Assembly: GCF_051020765.1 (NCBI RefSeq)
Contig: NW_027469196.1
Span: 62,001 to 126,000, forward strand
Length of the DNA stretch: 64,000 nt
DNA from: Lasioglossum baleicum
Lineage: Eukaryota > Arthropoda > Insecta > Hymenoptera > Halictidae
Direction of reading: 5' to 3'
Shown here: positions 13,340 through 27,094 of the stretch, piece after piece
How positions within the stretch are numbered: position 1 is the stretch's first letter
Layout of the letters: each line of letters begins with the position of its first letter
Notes under the pieces: generated by a model
The model's database searches: none
Told to the model about the DNA's origin: nothing
Seen by the model: only the letters and a program-made list of their open reading frames with translations
Made by a program: the position numbers and the translations under genes

Positions 13340-15800
13340 ATCCCTCTCGCACGTGGTTTTTACTCGACTAGCCAGCGGGATGCATCCTCTCGCACGTGCT
13401 TCTACTCGACTAGCCTGCGTGATGCATCCTCTGGCACGTGTTTCACCTCGACTAGCCTGCGGGATGCATCCTCTCGCACGTGTTTCAACTCGACTAGCCT
13501 GCGGGATGCATCCTCTCGCACGTGTTTTTTACTCGACTAGCCTGCGGGATGCATCCTCTCTCGCTCGTGTTTCTACTCGACTAGCCTGCGGGATGCATCC
13601 TCTCGCACGTGTTTTTACTCGACTAGCCTGCGGGATGCATCCTCTCGCACGTGTTTCTTACTCGACTAGCCTGCGGGATGCATCCTCTCGCACGTGTTTT
13701 TACTCGGACTAGCCTGCGGGATGCATCCTCTCGCACGTGTTTCTACTCGACTAGCCTGCGGGATGCATCCTCTCGCACGTGTTTTTATTCGACTAGCCTG
13801 CGGGATGCATCCTCTCGCACGTGTTTCTACTCGACTAGCCTGCGTGATGCATCCTCTGGCACGTGTTTCACCTCGACTAGCCTGCGGGATGCATCCTCTC
13901 GCACGTGTTTCAACTCGACTAGCCTGCGGGATGCATCCTCTCGCACGTGTTTTTACTCGACTAGCCTGCGGGATGCATCCTCTCGCTCGTGTTTCTACTC
14001 GACTAGCCTTGCGGGATGCATCTCTCGCACGTGTTTTTACTCGACTAGCCTGCGGAATGCATCCTCGCGCACGTGTTTTTACTCGACTAGCCTGCGGGAT
14101 GCATCCTCGCGCACGTGTTTTTACTCGACTAGCCTGCGGGATGCATCCTCTCGCTCGTGTTTCTACTCGACTAGCCTGCGTGATGCATCCTCTCGCACGT
14201 GTTTTTACTCGACTAGCCTGCGGGATGCATCCTCGCGCACGTGTTTTTACTCGACTAGCCTGCGGGATGCATCCTCTCGCACGTGTTTTTACTCGACTAG
14301 CCTGCGGGATGCATCCTCTCGCTCGTGTTTTTACACGACTAGCCTGCGGGAAGCATCCTCTAGCACGTGTTTTACTCGACTAGCCTGCGGGATGCATCCT
14401 CTCGCACGTGATTTTACTCGACTAGCCTGCGGGATGCATCCTCTCGCACGTGTTTTTACTCGACTAGCCTGCGGGATGCATCCTCTCGCTCGTGTTTTTA
14501 CACGACTAGCCTGCGGGAAGCATCCTCTAGCACGTGTTTTTACTCGACTAGCCTGCGGGATGCATCCTCTCGCACGTGTTTTTACTCGACTAGCCTGCGG
14601 GATGCATCCTCCCGCACGTGTTTTTACTCGACTAGCCTGCGGGATGCATCCTCTCGCTCGTGTTTTTTACTCGACTAGCCTGCGGGAAGCATCCTCTCGC
14701 ACGTGTTTTTACTCGAATAGCCTGCGGGATGCATCCTCTCGCACGTGTTTCTACTCGACTAGCCTACGGGATGCATCCTCTCGCACGTGTTTTTACTCGA
14801 CTAGCCTGCGGGATGCATCCTCGCGCACGTGTTTTTACTCGACTAGCCTGCGGGATGCATCCTCTCGCTCGTGTTTCTACTCGACTAGCCTGCGCGATGC
14901 ATCCTCTCGCACGTGTTTTTACTCGACTAGCCTGCGGGATGCATCCTCTCGCACGTGTTTTTACTCGATTCTAGACTGCGGGATGCATCCTCTCGCACGT
15001 GTTTTTACTCGACTAGCCTGCGGATGCATCCTCGCGCACGTATTTTTACTCGACTAGTCTGCGGGAAGCATCCTCTCGCACGTGTTTCTACTCGACTAGC
15101 CTGCGGGAAGCATCCTCTTGCACGTGTTTCTACTCGACTAGCCTGCGAGATGCATCCTCTCGCACGTGTTTTTACACGACTAGCCTGCGGGAAGCATCCT
15201 CTAGCACGTGTTTTTACTCGACTAGCCTGCGGGATGCATCCTCTCGCACGTGTTTTTACTGACTAGCCTGCGGGATGCATCCTCTCACACGTGTTTTTAT
15301 TCGACTAGCCTGCGGGATGCATCCTCGCGCACGTGTTTTTACTCGACTAGCCTGCGGGAAGCATCCTCTCGCACGTGTTCTACTCGACTAGCCTACGGGA
15401 TGCATCCTCTCGCTCGTGTTTTTACTCGACTAGCCTGCGGGAAGCATCCTCTCGCACGTGTTTTTACTCGACTAGCCTGCGGGATGCATCCTCTCGCACG
15501 TGTTTTTACTCGACTAGCCTGCGGGATGCATCCTCGCGCACGTGTTTTTCCTCGACTAGCCTGCCGGGATGCATCCTCTCGCACGTGTTTTTACTCGACT
15601 AGCCTGCGGGATGCATCCACTCGCACGTGTTTCTACTCGACTAGCCCTGCGGGATGCATCCTCTCGCTCGTGTTTTTACACGACTAGTCTGCGGGAAGCA
15701 TCCTCTAGCACGTGTTTTTACTCGACTAGCCCTGCGGGATGCATCCTCTCGCACGTGTTTTTACTCGACTAGCCTGCGGGATGCATCCTCGCGCACGTGT
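13340..15800. other. Indel-rich tract 1, probable low-quality consensus
   Basis: About 16 private length changes occur in 2.5 kb, such as TCCCTCTCGC and GTGGTTTTTAC near 13345, GTGTTTTTTAC near 13526, GACTAGCCTTGC near 14009, GTGTTTTACTC near 14375, GTGTTCTACTC near 15378 and AGCCCTGCGGG near 15645 and 15730. Most add or remove one base of a short homopolymer and are not shared with related blocks. The 13.3 kb before it and the 5.2 kb after it have no such changes. That the cause is consensus error is inference; local mutation is the alternative. Confidence 0.75.
15250..15290. repeat. ACTGACTAG marker monomer 3
   Basis: It has the same form, inside the first indel-rich tract. The marker itself matches the other copies exactly, unlike nearby units with private indels. 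Confidence 0.94.
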
Positions 15801-18074
15801 TTTTTACTCGACTAGCCTGCGGGATGCATCCTCTCGCTCGTGTTTCTACTCGACTAGCCTGCGCGATGCATCCTCTCGCACGTGTTTTTACTCGACTAGC
15901 CTGCGGGATGCATCCTCTCGCACGTGTTTCTACTCGACTAGCCTGCGTGATGCATCCTCTCGCACGTGTTTTTACTCGACTAGCCTGCGGGATGCATCCT
16001 CTCGCACGTGTTTTTACTCGACTAGCCTGCGGGATGCATCCTCTCGCACGTATTTTTACTCGACTAGCCTGCGGGATGCATCCTCTCGCACGCGTTTCTA
16101 CTCGACTAGCCTGCGGGATGCATCCTCTCGCACGTGTTTTTACTCGACTAGCCTGCGGGATGCATCTTCTCGCACGTGTTTTTGCTCGACTAGCCTGCGG
16201 GATGCCTCATCTCGCACTTGTTTTTACTCGACTAGCCTGCGGGATGCATCCTCTCGCACGTGTTTCTACTCGACTAGCCTGCGGGAAGCATCCTCTCGCA
16301 CGTGTTTTTACTCGACTAGCCTGCGGGATGCATCCTCTCGCACGTGTTTCTACTCGACTAGCCTGCGGGATGCATCCTCTCGCACGTGTTTCTACTCGAC
16401 TAGCCTGCGGGATGCATCCTCTTGCACGTGTTTTTACTCGACTAGCCTGCGGGATGCATCCTCGCGCACGTGTTTTTCCTCGACTAGCCTGCGGGATGCA
16501 TCCTCTCGCACGTGTTTTTACTCGACTAGCCTGCGGGATGCATCCTCTCGCACGTGTTTCTACTCGACTAGCCTGCGGGATGCATCCTCTCGCACGTGTT
16601 TTTACTCGACTAGCCTGCGGGATGCATCCTCTCGCACGTGTTTCTACTCGACTAGCCTGCGTGATGCATCCTCTGGCACGTGTTTCACCTCGACTAGCCT
16701 GCGGGATGCATCCTCTCGCACGTGTTTCAACTCGACTAGCCTGCGGGATGCATCCTCTCGCACGTGTTTTTACTCGACTAGCCTGCGGGATGCATCCTCT
16801 CGCTCGTGTTTCTACTCGACTAGCCTGCGGGATGCATCCTCTCGCACGTGTTTTTACTCGACTAGCCTGCGGGATGCATCCTCGCGCACGTGTTTTTCCT
16901 CGACTAGCCTGCGGGATGCATCCTCTCGCACGTGTTTTTACTCGACTAGCCTGCGGGATGCATCCTCTCGCACGTGTTTCTACTCGACTAGCCTGCGGGA
17001 TGCATCCTCTCGCACGTGTTTTTACTCGACTAGCCTGCGGGAAGCATCCTCTCGCACGTGTTTCTACTCGACTAGCCTACGGGATGCATCCTCTCGCTCG
17101 TGTTTTTACTCGACTAGCCTGCAGGAAGCATCCTCTCGCACGTGTTTTTACTCGACTAGCCTGCGGGATGCATCCTCTCGCACGTGTTTTTACTCGACTA
17201 GCCTGCGGGATGCATCCTCGCGCACGTGTTTTTCCTCGACTAGCCTGCGGGATGCATCCTCTCGCACGTGTTTTTACTCGACTAGCCTGCGGGATGCATC
17301 CACTCGCACGTGTTTCTACTCGACTAGCCTGCGGGATGCATCCTCTCGCTCGTGTTTTTACACGACTAGTCTGCGGGAAGCATCCTCTAGCACGTGTTTT
17401 TACTCGACTAGCCTGCGGGATGCATCCTCTCGCACGTGTTTTTACTCGACTAGCCTGCGGGATGCATCCTCGCGCACGTGTTTTTACTCGACTAGCCTGC
17501 GGGATGCATCCTCTCGCTCGTGTTTCTACTCGACTAGCCTGCGCGATGCATCCTCTCGCACGTGTTTTTACTCGACTAGCCTGCGGGATGCATCCTCTCG
17601 CACGTGTTTCTACTCGACTAGCCTGCGTGATGCATCCTCTCGCACGTGTTTTTACTCGACTAGCCTGCGGGATGCATCCTCTCGCACGTGTTTTTACTCG
17701 ACTAGCCTGCGGGATGCATCCTCTCGCACGTATTTTTACTCGACTAGCCTGCGGGATGCATCCTCTCGCACGCGTTTCTACTCGACTAGCCTGCGGGATG
17801 CCTCACCTCGCACTTGTTTTTACTCGACTAGCCTGCGGGATGCATCCTCTCGCACGTGTTTCTACTCGACTAGCCTGCGGGAAGCATCCTCTCGCACGTG
17901 TTTTTACTCGACTAGCCTGCGGGATGCATCCTCTCGCACGTGTTTCTACTCGACTAGCCTGCGGGATGCATCCTCTCGCACGTGTTTCTACTCGACTAGC
18001 CTGCGGGATGCATCCTCTTGCACGTGTTTTTACTCGACTAGCCTGCGGGATGCATCCTCGCGCACGTGTTTTTC

Positions 18075-18509
18075 CTCGACTAGCCTGCGGGATGCATCCT
18101 CTCGCACGTGTTTTTACTCGACTAGCCTGCGGGATGCATCCTCTCGCACGTGTTTCTACTCGACTAGCCTGCGGGATGCATCCTCTCGCACGTGTTTTTA
18201 CTCGACTAGCCTGCGGGATGCATCCTCTCGCACGTGTTTCTACTCGACTAGCCTGCGTGATGCATCCTCTGGCACGTGTTTCACCTCGACTAGCCTGCGG
18301 GATGCATCCTCTCGCACGTGTTTCAACTCGACTAGCCTGCGGGATGCATCCTCTCGCACGTGTTTTTACTCGACTAGCCTGCGGGATGCATCCTCTCGCT
18401 CGTGTTTCTACTCGACTAGCCTGCGGGATGCATCCTCTCGCACGTGTTTTTACTCGACTAGCCTGCGGGATGCATCCTCTCGCACGTGTTTTTACTCGAC
18501 TAGCCTGCG
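18075..18509. repeat. Ten-monomer tandem duplication, copy 1
   Basis: About 435 bases are identical, base for base, to the stretch 420 bp (ten monomers) downstream. The match starts just after TTTTTCCTCG at 18074 and ends before GCGCGATGC in copy 2. It includes the TTTCACCTCG and TTTCAACTCG units. Confidence 0.92.
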
Positions 18510-18929
18510 GGATGCATCCTCTCGCACGTGTTTTTACTCGACTAGCCTGCGGGATGCATCCTCTCGCACGTGTTTCTACTCGACTAGCCTGCGGGATGCA
18601 TCCTCTCGCACGTGTTTTTACTCGACTAGCCTGCGGGATGCATCCTCTCGCACGTGTTTCTACTCGACTAGCCTGCGTGATGCATCCTCTGGCACGTGTT
18701 TCACCTCGACTAGCCTGCGGGATGCATCCTCTCGCACGTGTTTCAACTCGACTAGCCTGCGGGATGCATCCTCTCGCACGTGTTTTTACTCGACTAGCCT
18801 GCGGGATGCATCCTCTCGCTCGTGTTTCTACTCGACTAGCCTGCGGGATGCATCCTCTCGCACGTGTTTTTACTCGACTAGCCTGCGGGATGCATCCTCT
18901 CGCACGTGTTTTTACTCGACTAGCCTGCG
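18495..18929. repeat. Ten-monomer tandem duplication, copy 2
   Basis: This is the second copy of the 420-bp shift. A match with no mismatch over 435 bases, in an array where neighbours differ at several sites, points to a very recent event. Confidence 0.92.
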
Positions 18930-20081
18930 CGATGCATCCTCTCGCACGTGTTTTTACTCGACTAGCCTGCGGGATGCATCCTCTCGCACGTGTTTCTACT
19001 CGACTAGCCTGCGTGATGCATCCTCTCGCACGTGTTTTTACTCGACTAGCCTGCGGGATGCATCCTCGCGCACGTGTTTTTACTCGACTAGCCTGCGGGA
19101 TGCATCCTCTCGCACGTGTTTTTACTCGACTAGCCTGCGGGATGCATCCTCTCGCTCGTGTTTTTACACGACTAGCCTGCGGGAAGCATCCTCTAGCACG
19201 TGTTTTTACTCGACTAGCCTGCGGGATGCATCCTCTCGCACGTGATTTTACTCGACTAGCCTGCGGGATGCATCCTCTCGCACGTGTTTTTACTCGACTA
19301 GCCTGCGGGATGCATCCTCTCGCTCGTGTTTTTACACGACTAGCCTGCGGGAAGCATCCTCTAGCACGTGTTTTTACTCGACTAGCCTGCGGGATGCATC
19401 CTCTCGCACGTGTTTTTACTCGACTAGCCTGCGGGATGCATCCTCCCGCACGTGTTTTTACTCGACTAGCCTGCGGGATGCATCCTCTCGCTCGTGTTTT
19501 TACTCGACTAGCCTGCGGGAAGCATCCTCTCGCACGTGTTTTTACTCGACTAGCCTGCGGGATGCATCCTCTCGCACGTGTTTCTACCCGACTAGCCTAC
19601 GGGATGCATCCTCTCGCACGTGTTTTTACTCGACTAGCCTGCGGGATGCATCCTCGCGCACGTGTTTTTACTCGACTAGCCTGCGGGATGCATCCTCTCG
19701 CTCGTGTTTCTACTCGACTAGCCTGCGCGATGCATCCTCTCGCACGTGTTTTTACTCGACTAGCCTGCGGGATGCATCCTCTCGCACGTGTTTTTACTCG
19801 ACTAGACTGCGGGATGCATCCTCTCGCACGTGTTTTTACTCGACTAGCCTGCGGGATGCATCCTCGCGCACGTATTTTTACTCGACTAGTCTGCGGGAAG
19901 CATCCTCTCGCACGTGTTTCTACTCGACTAGCCTGCGGGAAGCATCCTCTCGCACGTGTTTCTACTCGACTAGCCTGCGAGATGCATCCTCTCGCACGTG
20001 TTTTTACACGACTAGCCTGCGGGAAGCATCCTCTAGCACGTGTTTTTACTCGACTAGCCTGCGGGATGCATCCTCTCGCAC

Positions 20082-20122
20082 GTGTTTTTACTGACTAGCC
20101 TGCGGGATGCATCCTCTCACAC
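20082..20122. repeat. ACTGACTAG marker monomer 4
   Basis: It lies exactly 101 monomers (4242 bp) after the unit start at 15840, showing a clean stretch between the two indel-rich tracts. Confidence 0.95.
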
Positions 20123-22017
20123 GTGTTTTTATTCGACTAGCCTGCGGGATGCATCCTCGCGCACGTGTTTTTACTCGACTAGCCTGCGGGAAGCATCCTC
20201 TCGCACGTGTTTCTACTCGACTAGCCTACGGGATGCATCCTCTCGCTCGTGTTTTTACTCGACTAGCCTGCGGGAAGCATCCTCTCGCACGTGTTTTTAC
20301 TCGACTAGCCTGCGGGATGCAACCTCTCGCACGTGTTTTTACTCGACTAGCCTGCGGGATGCATCCTCGCGCACGTGTTTTTCCTCGACTAGCCTGCGGG
20401 ATGCATCCTCTCGCACGTGTTTTTACTCGACTAGCCTGCGGGATGCATCCACTCGCACGTGTTTCTACTCGACTAGCCTGCGGGATGCATCCTCTCGCTC
20501 GTGTTTCTACTCGACTAGCCTGCGCGATGCATCCTCTCGCACGTGTTTTTACTCGACTAGCCTGCGGGATGCATCCTCTCGCACGTGTTTCTACTCGACT
20601 AGCCTGCGTGATGCATCCTCTCGCACGTGTTTTTACTCGACTAGCCTGCGGGATGCATCCTCTCGCACGTGTTTTTACTCGACTAGCCTGCGGGATGCAT
20701 CCTCTCGCACGTATTTTTACTCGACTAGCCTGCGGGATGCATCTTCTCGCACGTGTTTTTGCTCGACTAGCCTGCGGGATGCCTCATCTCGCACTTGTTT
20801 TTACTCGACTAGCCTGCGGGATGCATCCTCTCGCACGTGTTTCTACTCGACTAGCCTGCGGGAAGCATCCTCTCGCACGTGTTTTTACTCGACTAGCCTG
20901 CGGGATGCATCCTCTCGCACGTGTTTCTACTCGACTAGCCTGCGTGATGCATCCTCTCGCACGTGTTTTTACTCGACTAGCCTGCGGGATGCATCCTCGC
21001 GCACGTGTTTTTACTCGACTAGCCTGCGGGATGCATCCTCTCGCACGTGTTTTTACTCGACTAGCCTGCGGGATGCATCTCTCGCCTCGTGTTTTTACAC
21101 GACTAGCCTGCGGGAAGCATCCTCTAGCACGTGTTTTTACTCGACTAGCCTGCGGGATGCATCCTCTCGCACGTGATTTTTACTCGACTAGCCTGCGGGA
21201 TGCATCCTCTCGCACGTGTTTATACTCGACTAGCCTGCGGGATGCATCCTCTCGCTCGTGTTTTTACACGACTAGCCTGCGGAAGCATCCCTCTAGCACG
21301 TGTTTTTACTCGACTAGCCTGCGGGATGCATCCTCTCGCACGTGTTTTTTTACTCGACTAGCCTGCGGGATGCATCCTCCCGCACGTGTTTTTACTCGAC
21401 TAGCCTGCGGGATGCATCCTCTCGCTCGTGTTTTTACTCGACTAGCCTGCGGGAAGCATCCTCTCGCACGTGTTTTTACTCGACTAGCCTGCGGGATGCA
21501 TCCTCTCGCACGTGTTTCTACTCGACTAGCCTACGGGATGCATCCTCTCGCACGTGGTTTTTACTCGACTAGCCTGCGGGATGCATCCTCGCGCACGTGT
21601 TTTTACTCGACTAGCCTGCGGGATGCATCCTCTCGCTCGTGTTTCTACTCGACTAGCCTGCGCGATGCATCCTCTCGCACGTGTTTTTACTCGACTAGCC
21701 TGCGGGATGCATCCTCTCGCACGTGTTTTTACTCGACTAGACTGCGGGATGCATCCTCTCGCACGTGTTTTTACTCGACTAGCCTGCGGGGATGCATCCT
21801 CGCGCACGTATTTTTACTCGACTAGTCTGCGGGAAGCATCCTCTCGCACGTGTTTCTACTCGACTAGCCTGCGGGAAGCATCCTCTCGCACGTGTTTCTA
21901 CTCGACTAGCCTGCGAGATGCATCCTCTCGCACGTGTTTTTACACGACTAGCCTGCGGGAAGCATCCTCTAGCACGTGTTTTTACTCGACTAGCCTGCGG
22001 GATGCATCCTCTCGCAC

Positions 22018-22058
22018 GTGTTTTTACTGACTAGCCTGCGGGATGCATCCTCTCACAC
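22018..22058. repeat. ACTGACTAG marker monomer 5
   Basis: It has the same form. The longest gap between markers (7932 bp) follows it and contains the TTTTGAC blocks and two copies of block A. Confidence 0.94.
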
Positions 22059-23906
22059 GTGTTTTTATTCGACTAGCCTGCGGGATGCATCCTCGCGCAC
22101 GTGTTTTTACTCGACTAGCCTGCGGGAAGCATCCTCTCGCACGTGTTTCTACTCGACTAGCCTACGGGATGCATCCTCTCGCTCGTGTTTTTTACTCGAC
22201 TAGCCTGCGGGAAGCATCCTCTCGCACGTGTTTTTACTCGGACTAGCCTGCGGGATGCATCCTCTCGCACGTGTTTTTACTCGACTAGCCTGCGGATGCA
22301 TCCTCGCGCACGTGTTTTTCCTCGACTAGCCTGCGGGATGCATCCTCTCGCACGTGTTTTTACTCGACTAGCCTGCGGATGCATCCACTCGCACGTGTTT
22401 CTACTCGACTAGCCTGCGGGATGCATCCTCTCGCTCGTGTTTTTACACGACTAGTCTGCGCGAAGCATCCTCTAGCACGTGTTTTTACTCGACTAGCCTG
22501 CGGGATGCATCCTCTCGCACGTGTTTTTACTCGACTAGCCTGCGGGATGCATCCTCGCGCACGTGTTTTTACTCGACTAGCCTGCGGGATGCATCCTCTC
22601 GCTCGTGTTTCTACTCGACTAGCCTGCGCGATGCATCCTCTCGCACGTGTTTTTACTCGACTAGCCTGCGGGATGCATCCTCTCGCACGTGTTTCTACTC
22701 GACTAGCCTGCGTGATGCATCCTCTCGCACGTGTTTTTACTCGACTAGCCTGCGGGATGCATCCTCTCGCACGTGTTTTTACTCGACTAGCCTGCGGGAT
22801 GCATCCTCTCGCACGTATTTTTACTCGACTAGCCTGCGGGATGCATCCTCTCGCACGCGTTTCTACTCGACTAGCCTGCGGGATGCATCCTCTCGCACGT
22901 GTTTTTACTCGACTAGCCTGCGGGATGCATCTTCTCGCACGTGTTTTTGCTCGACTAGCCTGCGGGATGCCTCATCTCGCACTTGTTTTTACTCGACTAG
23001 CCTGCGGGATGCATCCTCTCGCACGTGTTTCTACTCGACTAGCCTGCGGGAAGCATCCTTCTCGCACGTGTTTTACTCGACTAGCCTGCTGGATGCATCC
23101 TCTCGCACGTGTTTCTACTCGACTAGCCTGCGGGATGCATCCTCTCGCACGTGTTTCTACTCGACTAGCCTCGGGAATGCATCCTCTTGCACGTGTTTTT
23201 ACTCGACTAGCCTGCGGGATGCATCCTCGCGCACGTGTTTTTCCTCGACTAGCCTGCGGGATGCATCCTCTCGCACGTGTTTTTACTCGACTAGCCTGCG
23301 GGATGCATCCTCTCGCACGTGTTTCTACTCGACTAGCCTGCGGGATGCATCCTCTCGCACGTGTTTTTACTCGACTAGCCTGCGGGATGCATCCTCTCGC
23401 ACGTGTTTCTACTCGACTAGCCTGCGTGATGCATCCTCTGGCACGTGTTTCACCTCGACTAGCCTGCGGGATGCATCCTCTCGCACGTGTTTCAACTCGA
23501 CTAGCCTGCGGGATGCATCCTCTCGCACGTGTTTTTACTCGACTAGCCTGCGGGATGCATCCTCTCGCTCGTGTTTCTACTCGACTAGCCTGCGGGATGC
23601 ATCCTCTCGCACGTGTTTTTACTCGACTAGCCTGCGGGGATGCATCCTCTCGCACGTGTTTTTACTCGACTAGCCTGCGGGATGCATCCTCGCGCACGTG
23701 TTTTTACTCGACTAGCCTGCGGGAAGGCATCCTCTCGCACGTGTTTCTACTCGACTAGCCTGCGGGATGCATCCTCTCGCTCGTGTTTTTACTCGACTAG
23801 CCTGCGGGAAGCATCCTCTCGCACGTGTTTTTACTCGACTAGCCTGCGGGATGCATCCTCTCGCACGTGTTTTTTACTCGACTAGCCTCGGATGCTCCTC
23901 TCGCAC

Positions 23907-24534
23907 GTGTTTTGACTCGACTAGCCTGCGGGATGCATCCTCTCGCACGTGCTTCTACTCGACTAGCCTGCGGGATGCATCCTCTCGCACGTGTTTCTAC
24001 TCGACTAGCCTGCGGGAAGCATCCTCTCGCACGTGTTTTTACTCGACTAGCCTGCGGGATGCATCCTCTCGCACGTGTTTCTACTCGACTAGCCTGCGTG
24101 ATGCATTCTCTCGCACGTGTTTTTACTCGACTAGCCTGCGGGATGCATCCTCTCGCACGTGTTTTACTCGACTAGCCTGCGGGATGCATCCTCTCGCACG
24201 TGTTTTTACTCGACTAGCCTGCGGGATGCATCCTCTCGCACGTGTTTTTACTCGACTAGCCTGCGCGGTGCATCCTCTCGCACGTGTTTTTACTCGACTA
24301 GCCTGCGGGATGCATCCTCTCGCACGTGTTTCTACTCGACTAGCCTGCGGGATGCATCCTCTCGCACGTGTTTCTACTCGACTAGCCTGCGTGATGCATC
24401 CTCTCGCACGTGTTTTTACTCGACTAGCCTGCGGGATGCATCCTCTCGCTCGTGTTTCTACTCGACTAGCCTGCGGATGCATCCTCTCGCACGTGTTTTT
24501 ACTCGACTAGCCTGCGGGATGCATCCTCTCGCAC
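23907..24534. repeat. TTTTGAC block, copy 1 (15 monomers)
   Basis: It starts at GTGTTTTGAC, followed by a GCTTCTACTCG unit, and runs to the GCGGTTGC monomer at 24535. Its length is 15 monomers minus 2, owing to one-base losses near 24163 and 24475. Confidence 0.83.
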
Positions 24535-24743
24535 GTGTTTCTACTCGACTAGCCTGCGGTTGCATCCTCTCGCACGCGTTTCTACTCGACTAGCCTGCGG
24601 GATGCATCCTCTCGCTCGTGTTTTTACTCGACTAGCCTGCGGGAAGCATCCTCTCGCACGTGTTTTTACTCGACTAGCCTGCGGGATGCATCCTCTCGCA
24701 CGTGTTTTTACTCGACTAGCCTGCGGGATGCCTCCTCTCGCAC

Positions 24744-25247
24744 GTGTTTTGACTCGACTAGCCTGCGGGATGCATCCTCTCGCACGTGCTTCTACTCGAC
24801 TAGCCTGCGGGATGCATCCTCTCGCACGTGTTTCTACTCGACTAGCCTGCGGGAAGCATCCTCTCGCACGTGTTTTTACTCGACTAGCCTGCGGGATGCA
24901 TCCTCTCGCACGTGTTTCTACTCGACTAGCCTGCGTGATGCATTCTCTCGCACGTGTTTTTACTCGACTAGCCTGCGGGATGCATCCTCTCGCACGTGTT
25001 TTTACTCGACTAGCCTGCGGGATGCATCCTCTCGCACGTGTTTTTACTCGACTAGCCTGCGGGATGCATCCTCTCGCACGTGTTTTTACTCGACTAGCCT
25101 GCGCGGTGCATCCTCTCGCACGTGTTTTTACTCGACTAGCCTGCGGGATGCATCCTCTCGCACGTGTTTCTACTCGACTAGCCTGCGGGATGCATCCTCT
25201 CGCACGTGTTTCTACTCGACTAGCCTGCGGGATGCATCCTCTCGCAC
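24744..25247. repeat. TTTTGAC block, copy 2 (12 monomers)
   Basis: It begins 837 bp after copy 1 (20 monomers minus three one-base losses) and lacks three monomers near its end. It ends at the GCGGTTGC unit that opens the partial block A copy. Confidence 0.83.
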
Positions 25248-26440
25248 GTGTTTCTACTCGACTAGCCTGCGGTTGCATCCTCTCGCACGCGTTTCTACTC
25301 GACTAGCCTGCGGGATGCATCCTCTCGCTCGTGTTTTTACACGACTAGCCTGCGGGATGCATCCTCTCGCACGTGTTATTATTCGACTAGCCTGCGGGAT
25401 GCATCCTCGCGCACGTGTTTTTACTCGACTAGCCTGCGGGAAGCATCCTCTCGCACGTGTTTCTACTCGACTAGCCTGCGGGATGCATCCTCTCGCTCGT
25501 GTTTTTACTCGACTAGCCTGCGGGATGCATCCTCTCGCACGTGTTTTTACTCGACTAGCCTGCGGGATGCATCCTCTCGCACGTGTTTCTACTCGACTAG
25601 CCTGCGGGATGCATCCTCTCGCACGCGTTTCTACTCGACTAGCCTGCGGGATGCATCCTCTCGCACGTGTTTTTACTCGACTAGCCTGCGGGATGCCTCC
25701 TCTCGCACGTGTTTCTACTCGACTAGCCTGCGTGATGCATCCTCTCGCACGTGTTTTTTACTCGACTAGCCTGCGGGATGCATCCTCTCGCACGTGTTTT
25801 TACTCGACTAGCCTGCGGATTCTTCCTCTCGCACGTGTTTCAACTCGACTAGCCTGCGGGATGCATCCTCTCGCTCGTGTTTCTACTCGACTAGCCTGCG
25901 GGATGCATCCTCTCGCACGTGTTTTTACTCGACTAGCCTGCGGGATGCATCCTCTCGCACGTGTTTCTACTCGACTAGCCTGCGGGATGCATCCTCTCGC
26001 ACGCGTTTCTACTCGACTAGCCTGCGGGATGCATCCTCTCGCACGTGTTTTTACTCGACTAGCCTGCTTGATGCATCTTCTCGCACGTGTTTTTGTTCGA
26101 CTAGCCTGCGGGATGCCTCCTCCCGCACGTGTTTTTACTCGACTAGCCTGCGGGATTGCCTCCTCTCGCACGTGTTTTTACTCGACTAGCCTGCGGGATG
26201 CATCCTCTCGCACGTGTTTTTACTCGACTAGCCTGCGGGATGCATCCTCTCGCACGTGTTTTTACTCGACTAGCCTGCGGGATGCATCCTCTCGCACGTG
26301 TTTTTACTCGACTAGCCTGCGGGACGCATCCTCTCGCACGTGTTTTTACTCGACTAGCCTGCGGGATGCATCCTCGCGCACGTGTTTTTACTCGACTAGC
26401 CTGCGGGATGCATCCTCTCGCACGTGTTTTTACTCGACTA
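25248..26440. repeat. Block A, partial copy (4)
   Basis: It opens with a 41-bp monomer containing GCGGTTGC (25248-25288), then lacks two early monomers present in copy 1 before GTTATTATT at 25374. TTTTTGTTCG recurs near 26090. It switches to the TTTTGAC block at about 26441. One-base indels near 25757, 25818 and 26154 break the reading phase. Confidence 0.82.
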
Positions 26441-26465
26441 GCCTGCGGGATGCCTCCTCTCGCAC

Positions 26466-27094
26466 GTGTTTTGACTCGACTAGCCTGCGGGATGCATCCT
26501 CTCGCACGTGCTTCTACTCGACTAGCCTGCGGGATGCATCCTCTCGCACGTGTTTCTACTCGACTAGCCTGCGGAAGCATCCTCTCGCACGTGTTTTTAC
26601 TCGACTAGCCTGCGGGATGCATCCTCTCGCACGTGTTTCTACTCGACTAGCCTGCGTGATGCATTCTCTCGCACGTGTTTTTACTCGACTAGCCTGCGGG
26701 ATGCATCCTCTCGCACGTGTTTTTACTCGACTAGCCTGCGGGATGCATCCTCTCGCACGTGTTTTTACTCGACTAGCCTGCGGGATGCATCCTCTCGCAC
26801 GTGTTTTTACTCGACTAGCCTGCGCGGTGCATCCTCTCGCACGTGTTTTTACTCGACTAGCCTGCGGGATGCATCCTCTCGCACGTGTTTCTACTCGACT
26901 AGCCTGCGGGATGCATCCTCTCGCACGTGTTTCTACTCGACTAGCCTGCGTGATGCATCCTCTCGCACGTGTTTTTACTCGACTAGCCTGCGGGATGCAT
27001 CCTCTCGCTCGTGTTTCTACTCGACTAGCCTGCGGGATGCATCCTCTCGCACGTGTTTTTACTCGACTAGCCTGCGGGATGCATCCTCTCGCAC
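26466..27094. repeat. TTTTGAC block, copy 3 (15 monomers)
   Basis: It has the same order as copy 1, with one base lost near 26573. It ends at the GCGGTTGC unit opening block A copy 3. The alternation block A, TTTTGAC block, block A shows a two-part higher-order unit between 23.9 and 29.1 kb. Confidence 0.83.

Larger units (their letters stand above)
15797..20098 (+). other. Longest uninterrupted MHPLARVFTRLACG-type open frame; not supported as a gene
   Basis: This frame is open for 1433 codons because 15840-20081 is exactly 101 monomers with no length change. It starts just after the last indel of tract 1 and stops at the TAG brought into frame by the 41-bp marker at 20082. An ATG occurs in nearly every monomer, so no start is favoured. 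In this frame the frequent variants are mostly non-synonymous and often drastic (Met/Lys, His/Pro, Leu/Arg, Phe/Ser, Gly/Val), unlike a protein under selection. No domain is recognisable. Confidence 0.05.
12960..22990. repeat. Five units with GCCTCATCTCGCACTTG, private to this stretch
   Basis: The variant lies at 12960, 16204, 20781 and 22969, and in the form GCCTCACCTCGCACTTG at 17800. It changes CACGTG to CACTTG. The step 16204 to 17800 is exactly 38 monomers (1596 bp), and the same step separates CTCTGGCACG at 16675 from 18271, so this pair marks a 38-monomer duplication. The span given covers all five short sites and the ordinary units between them. Confidence 0.85.
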
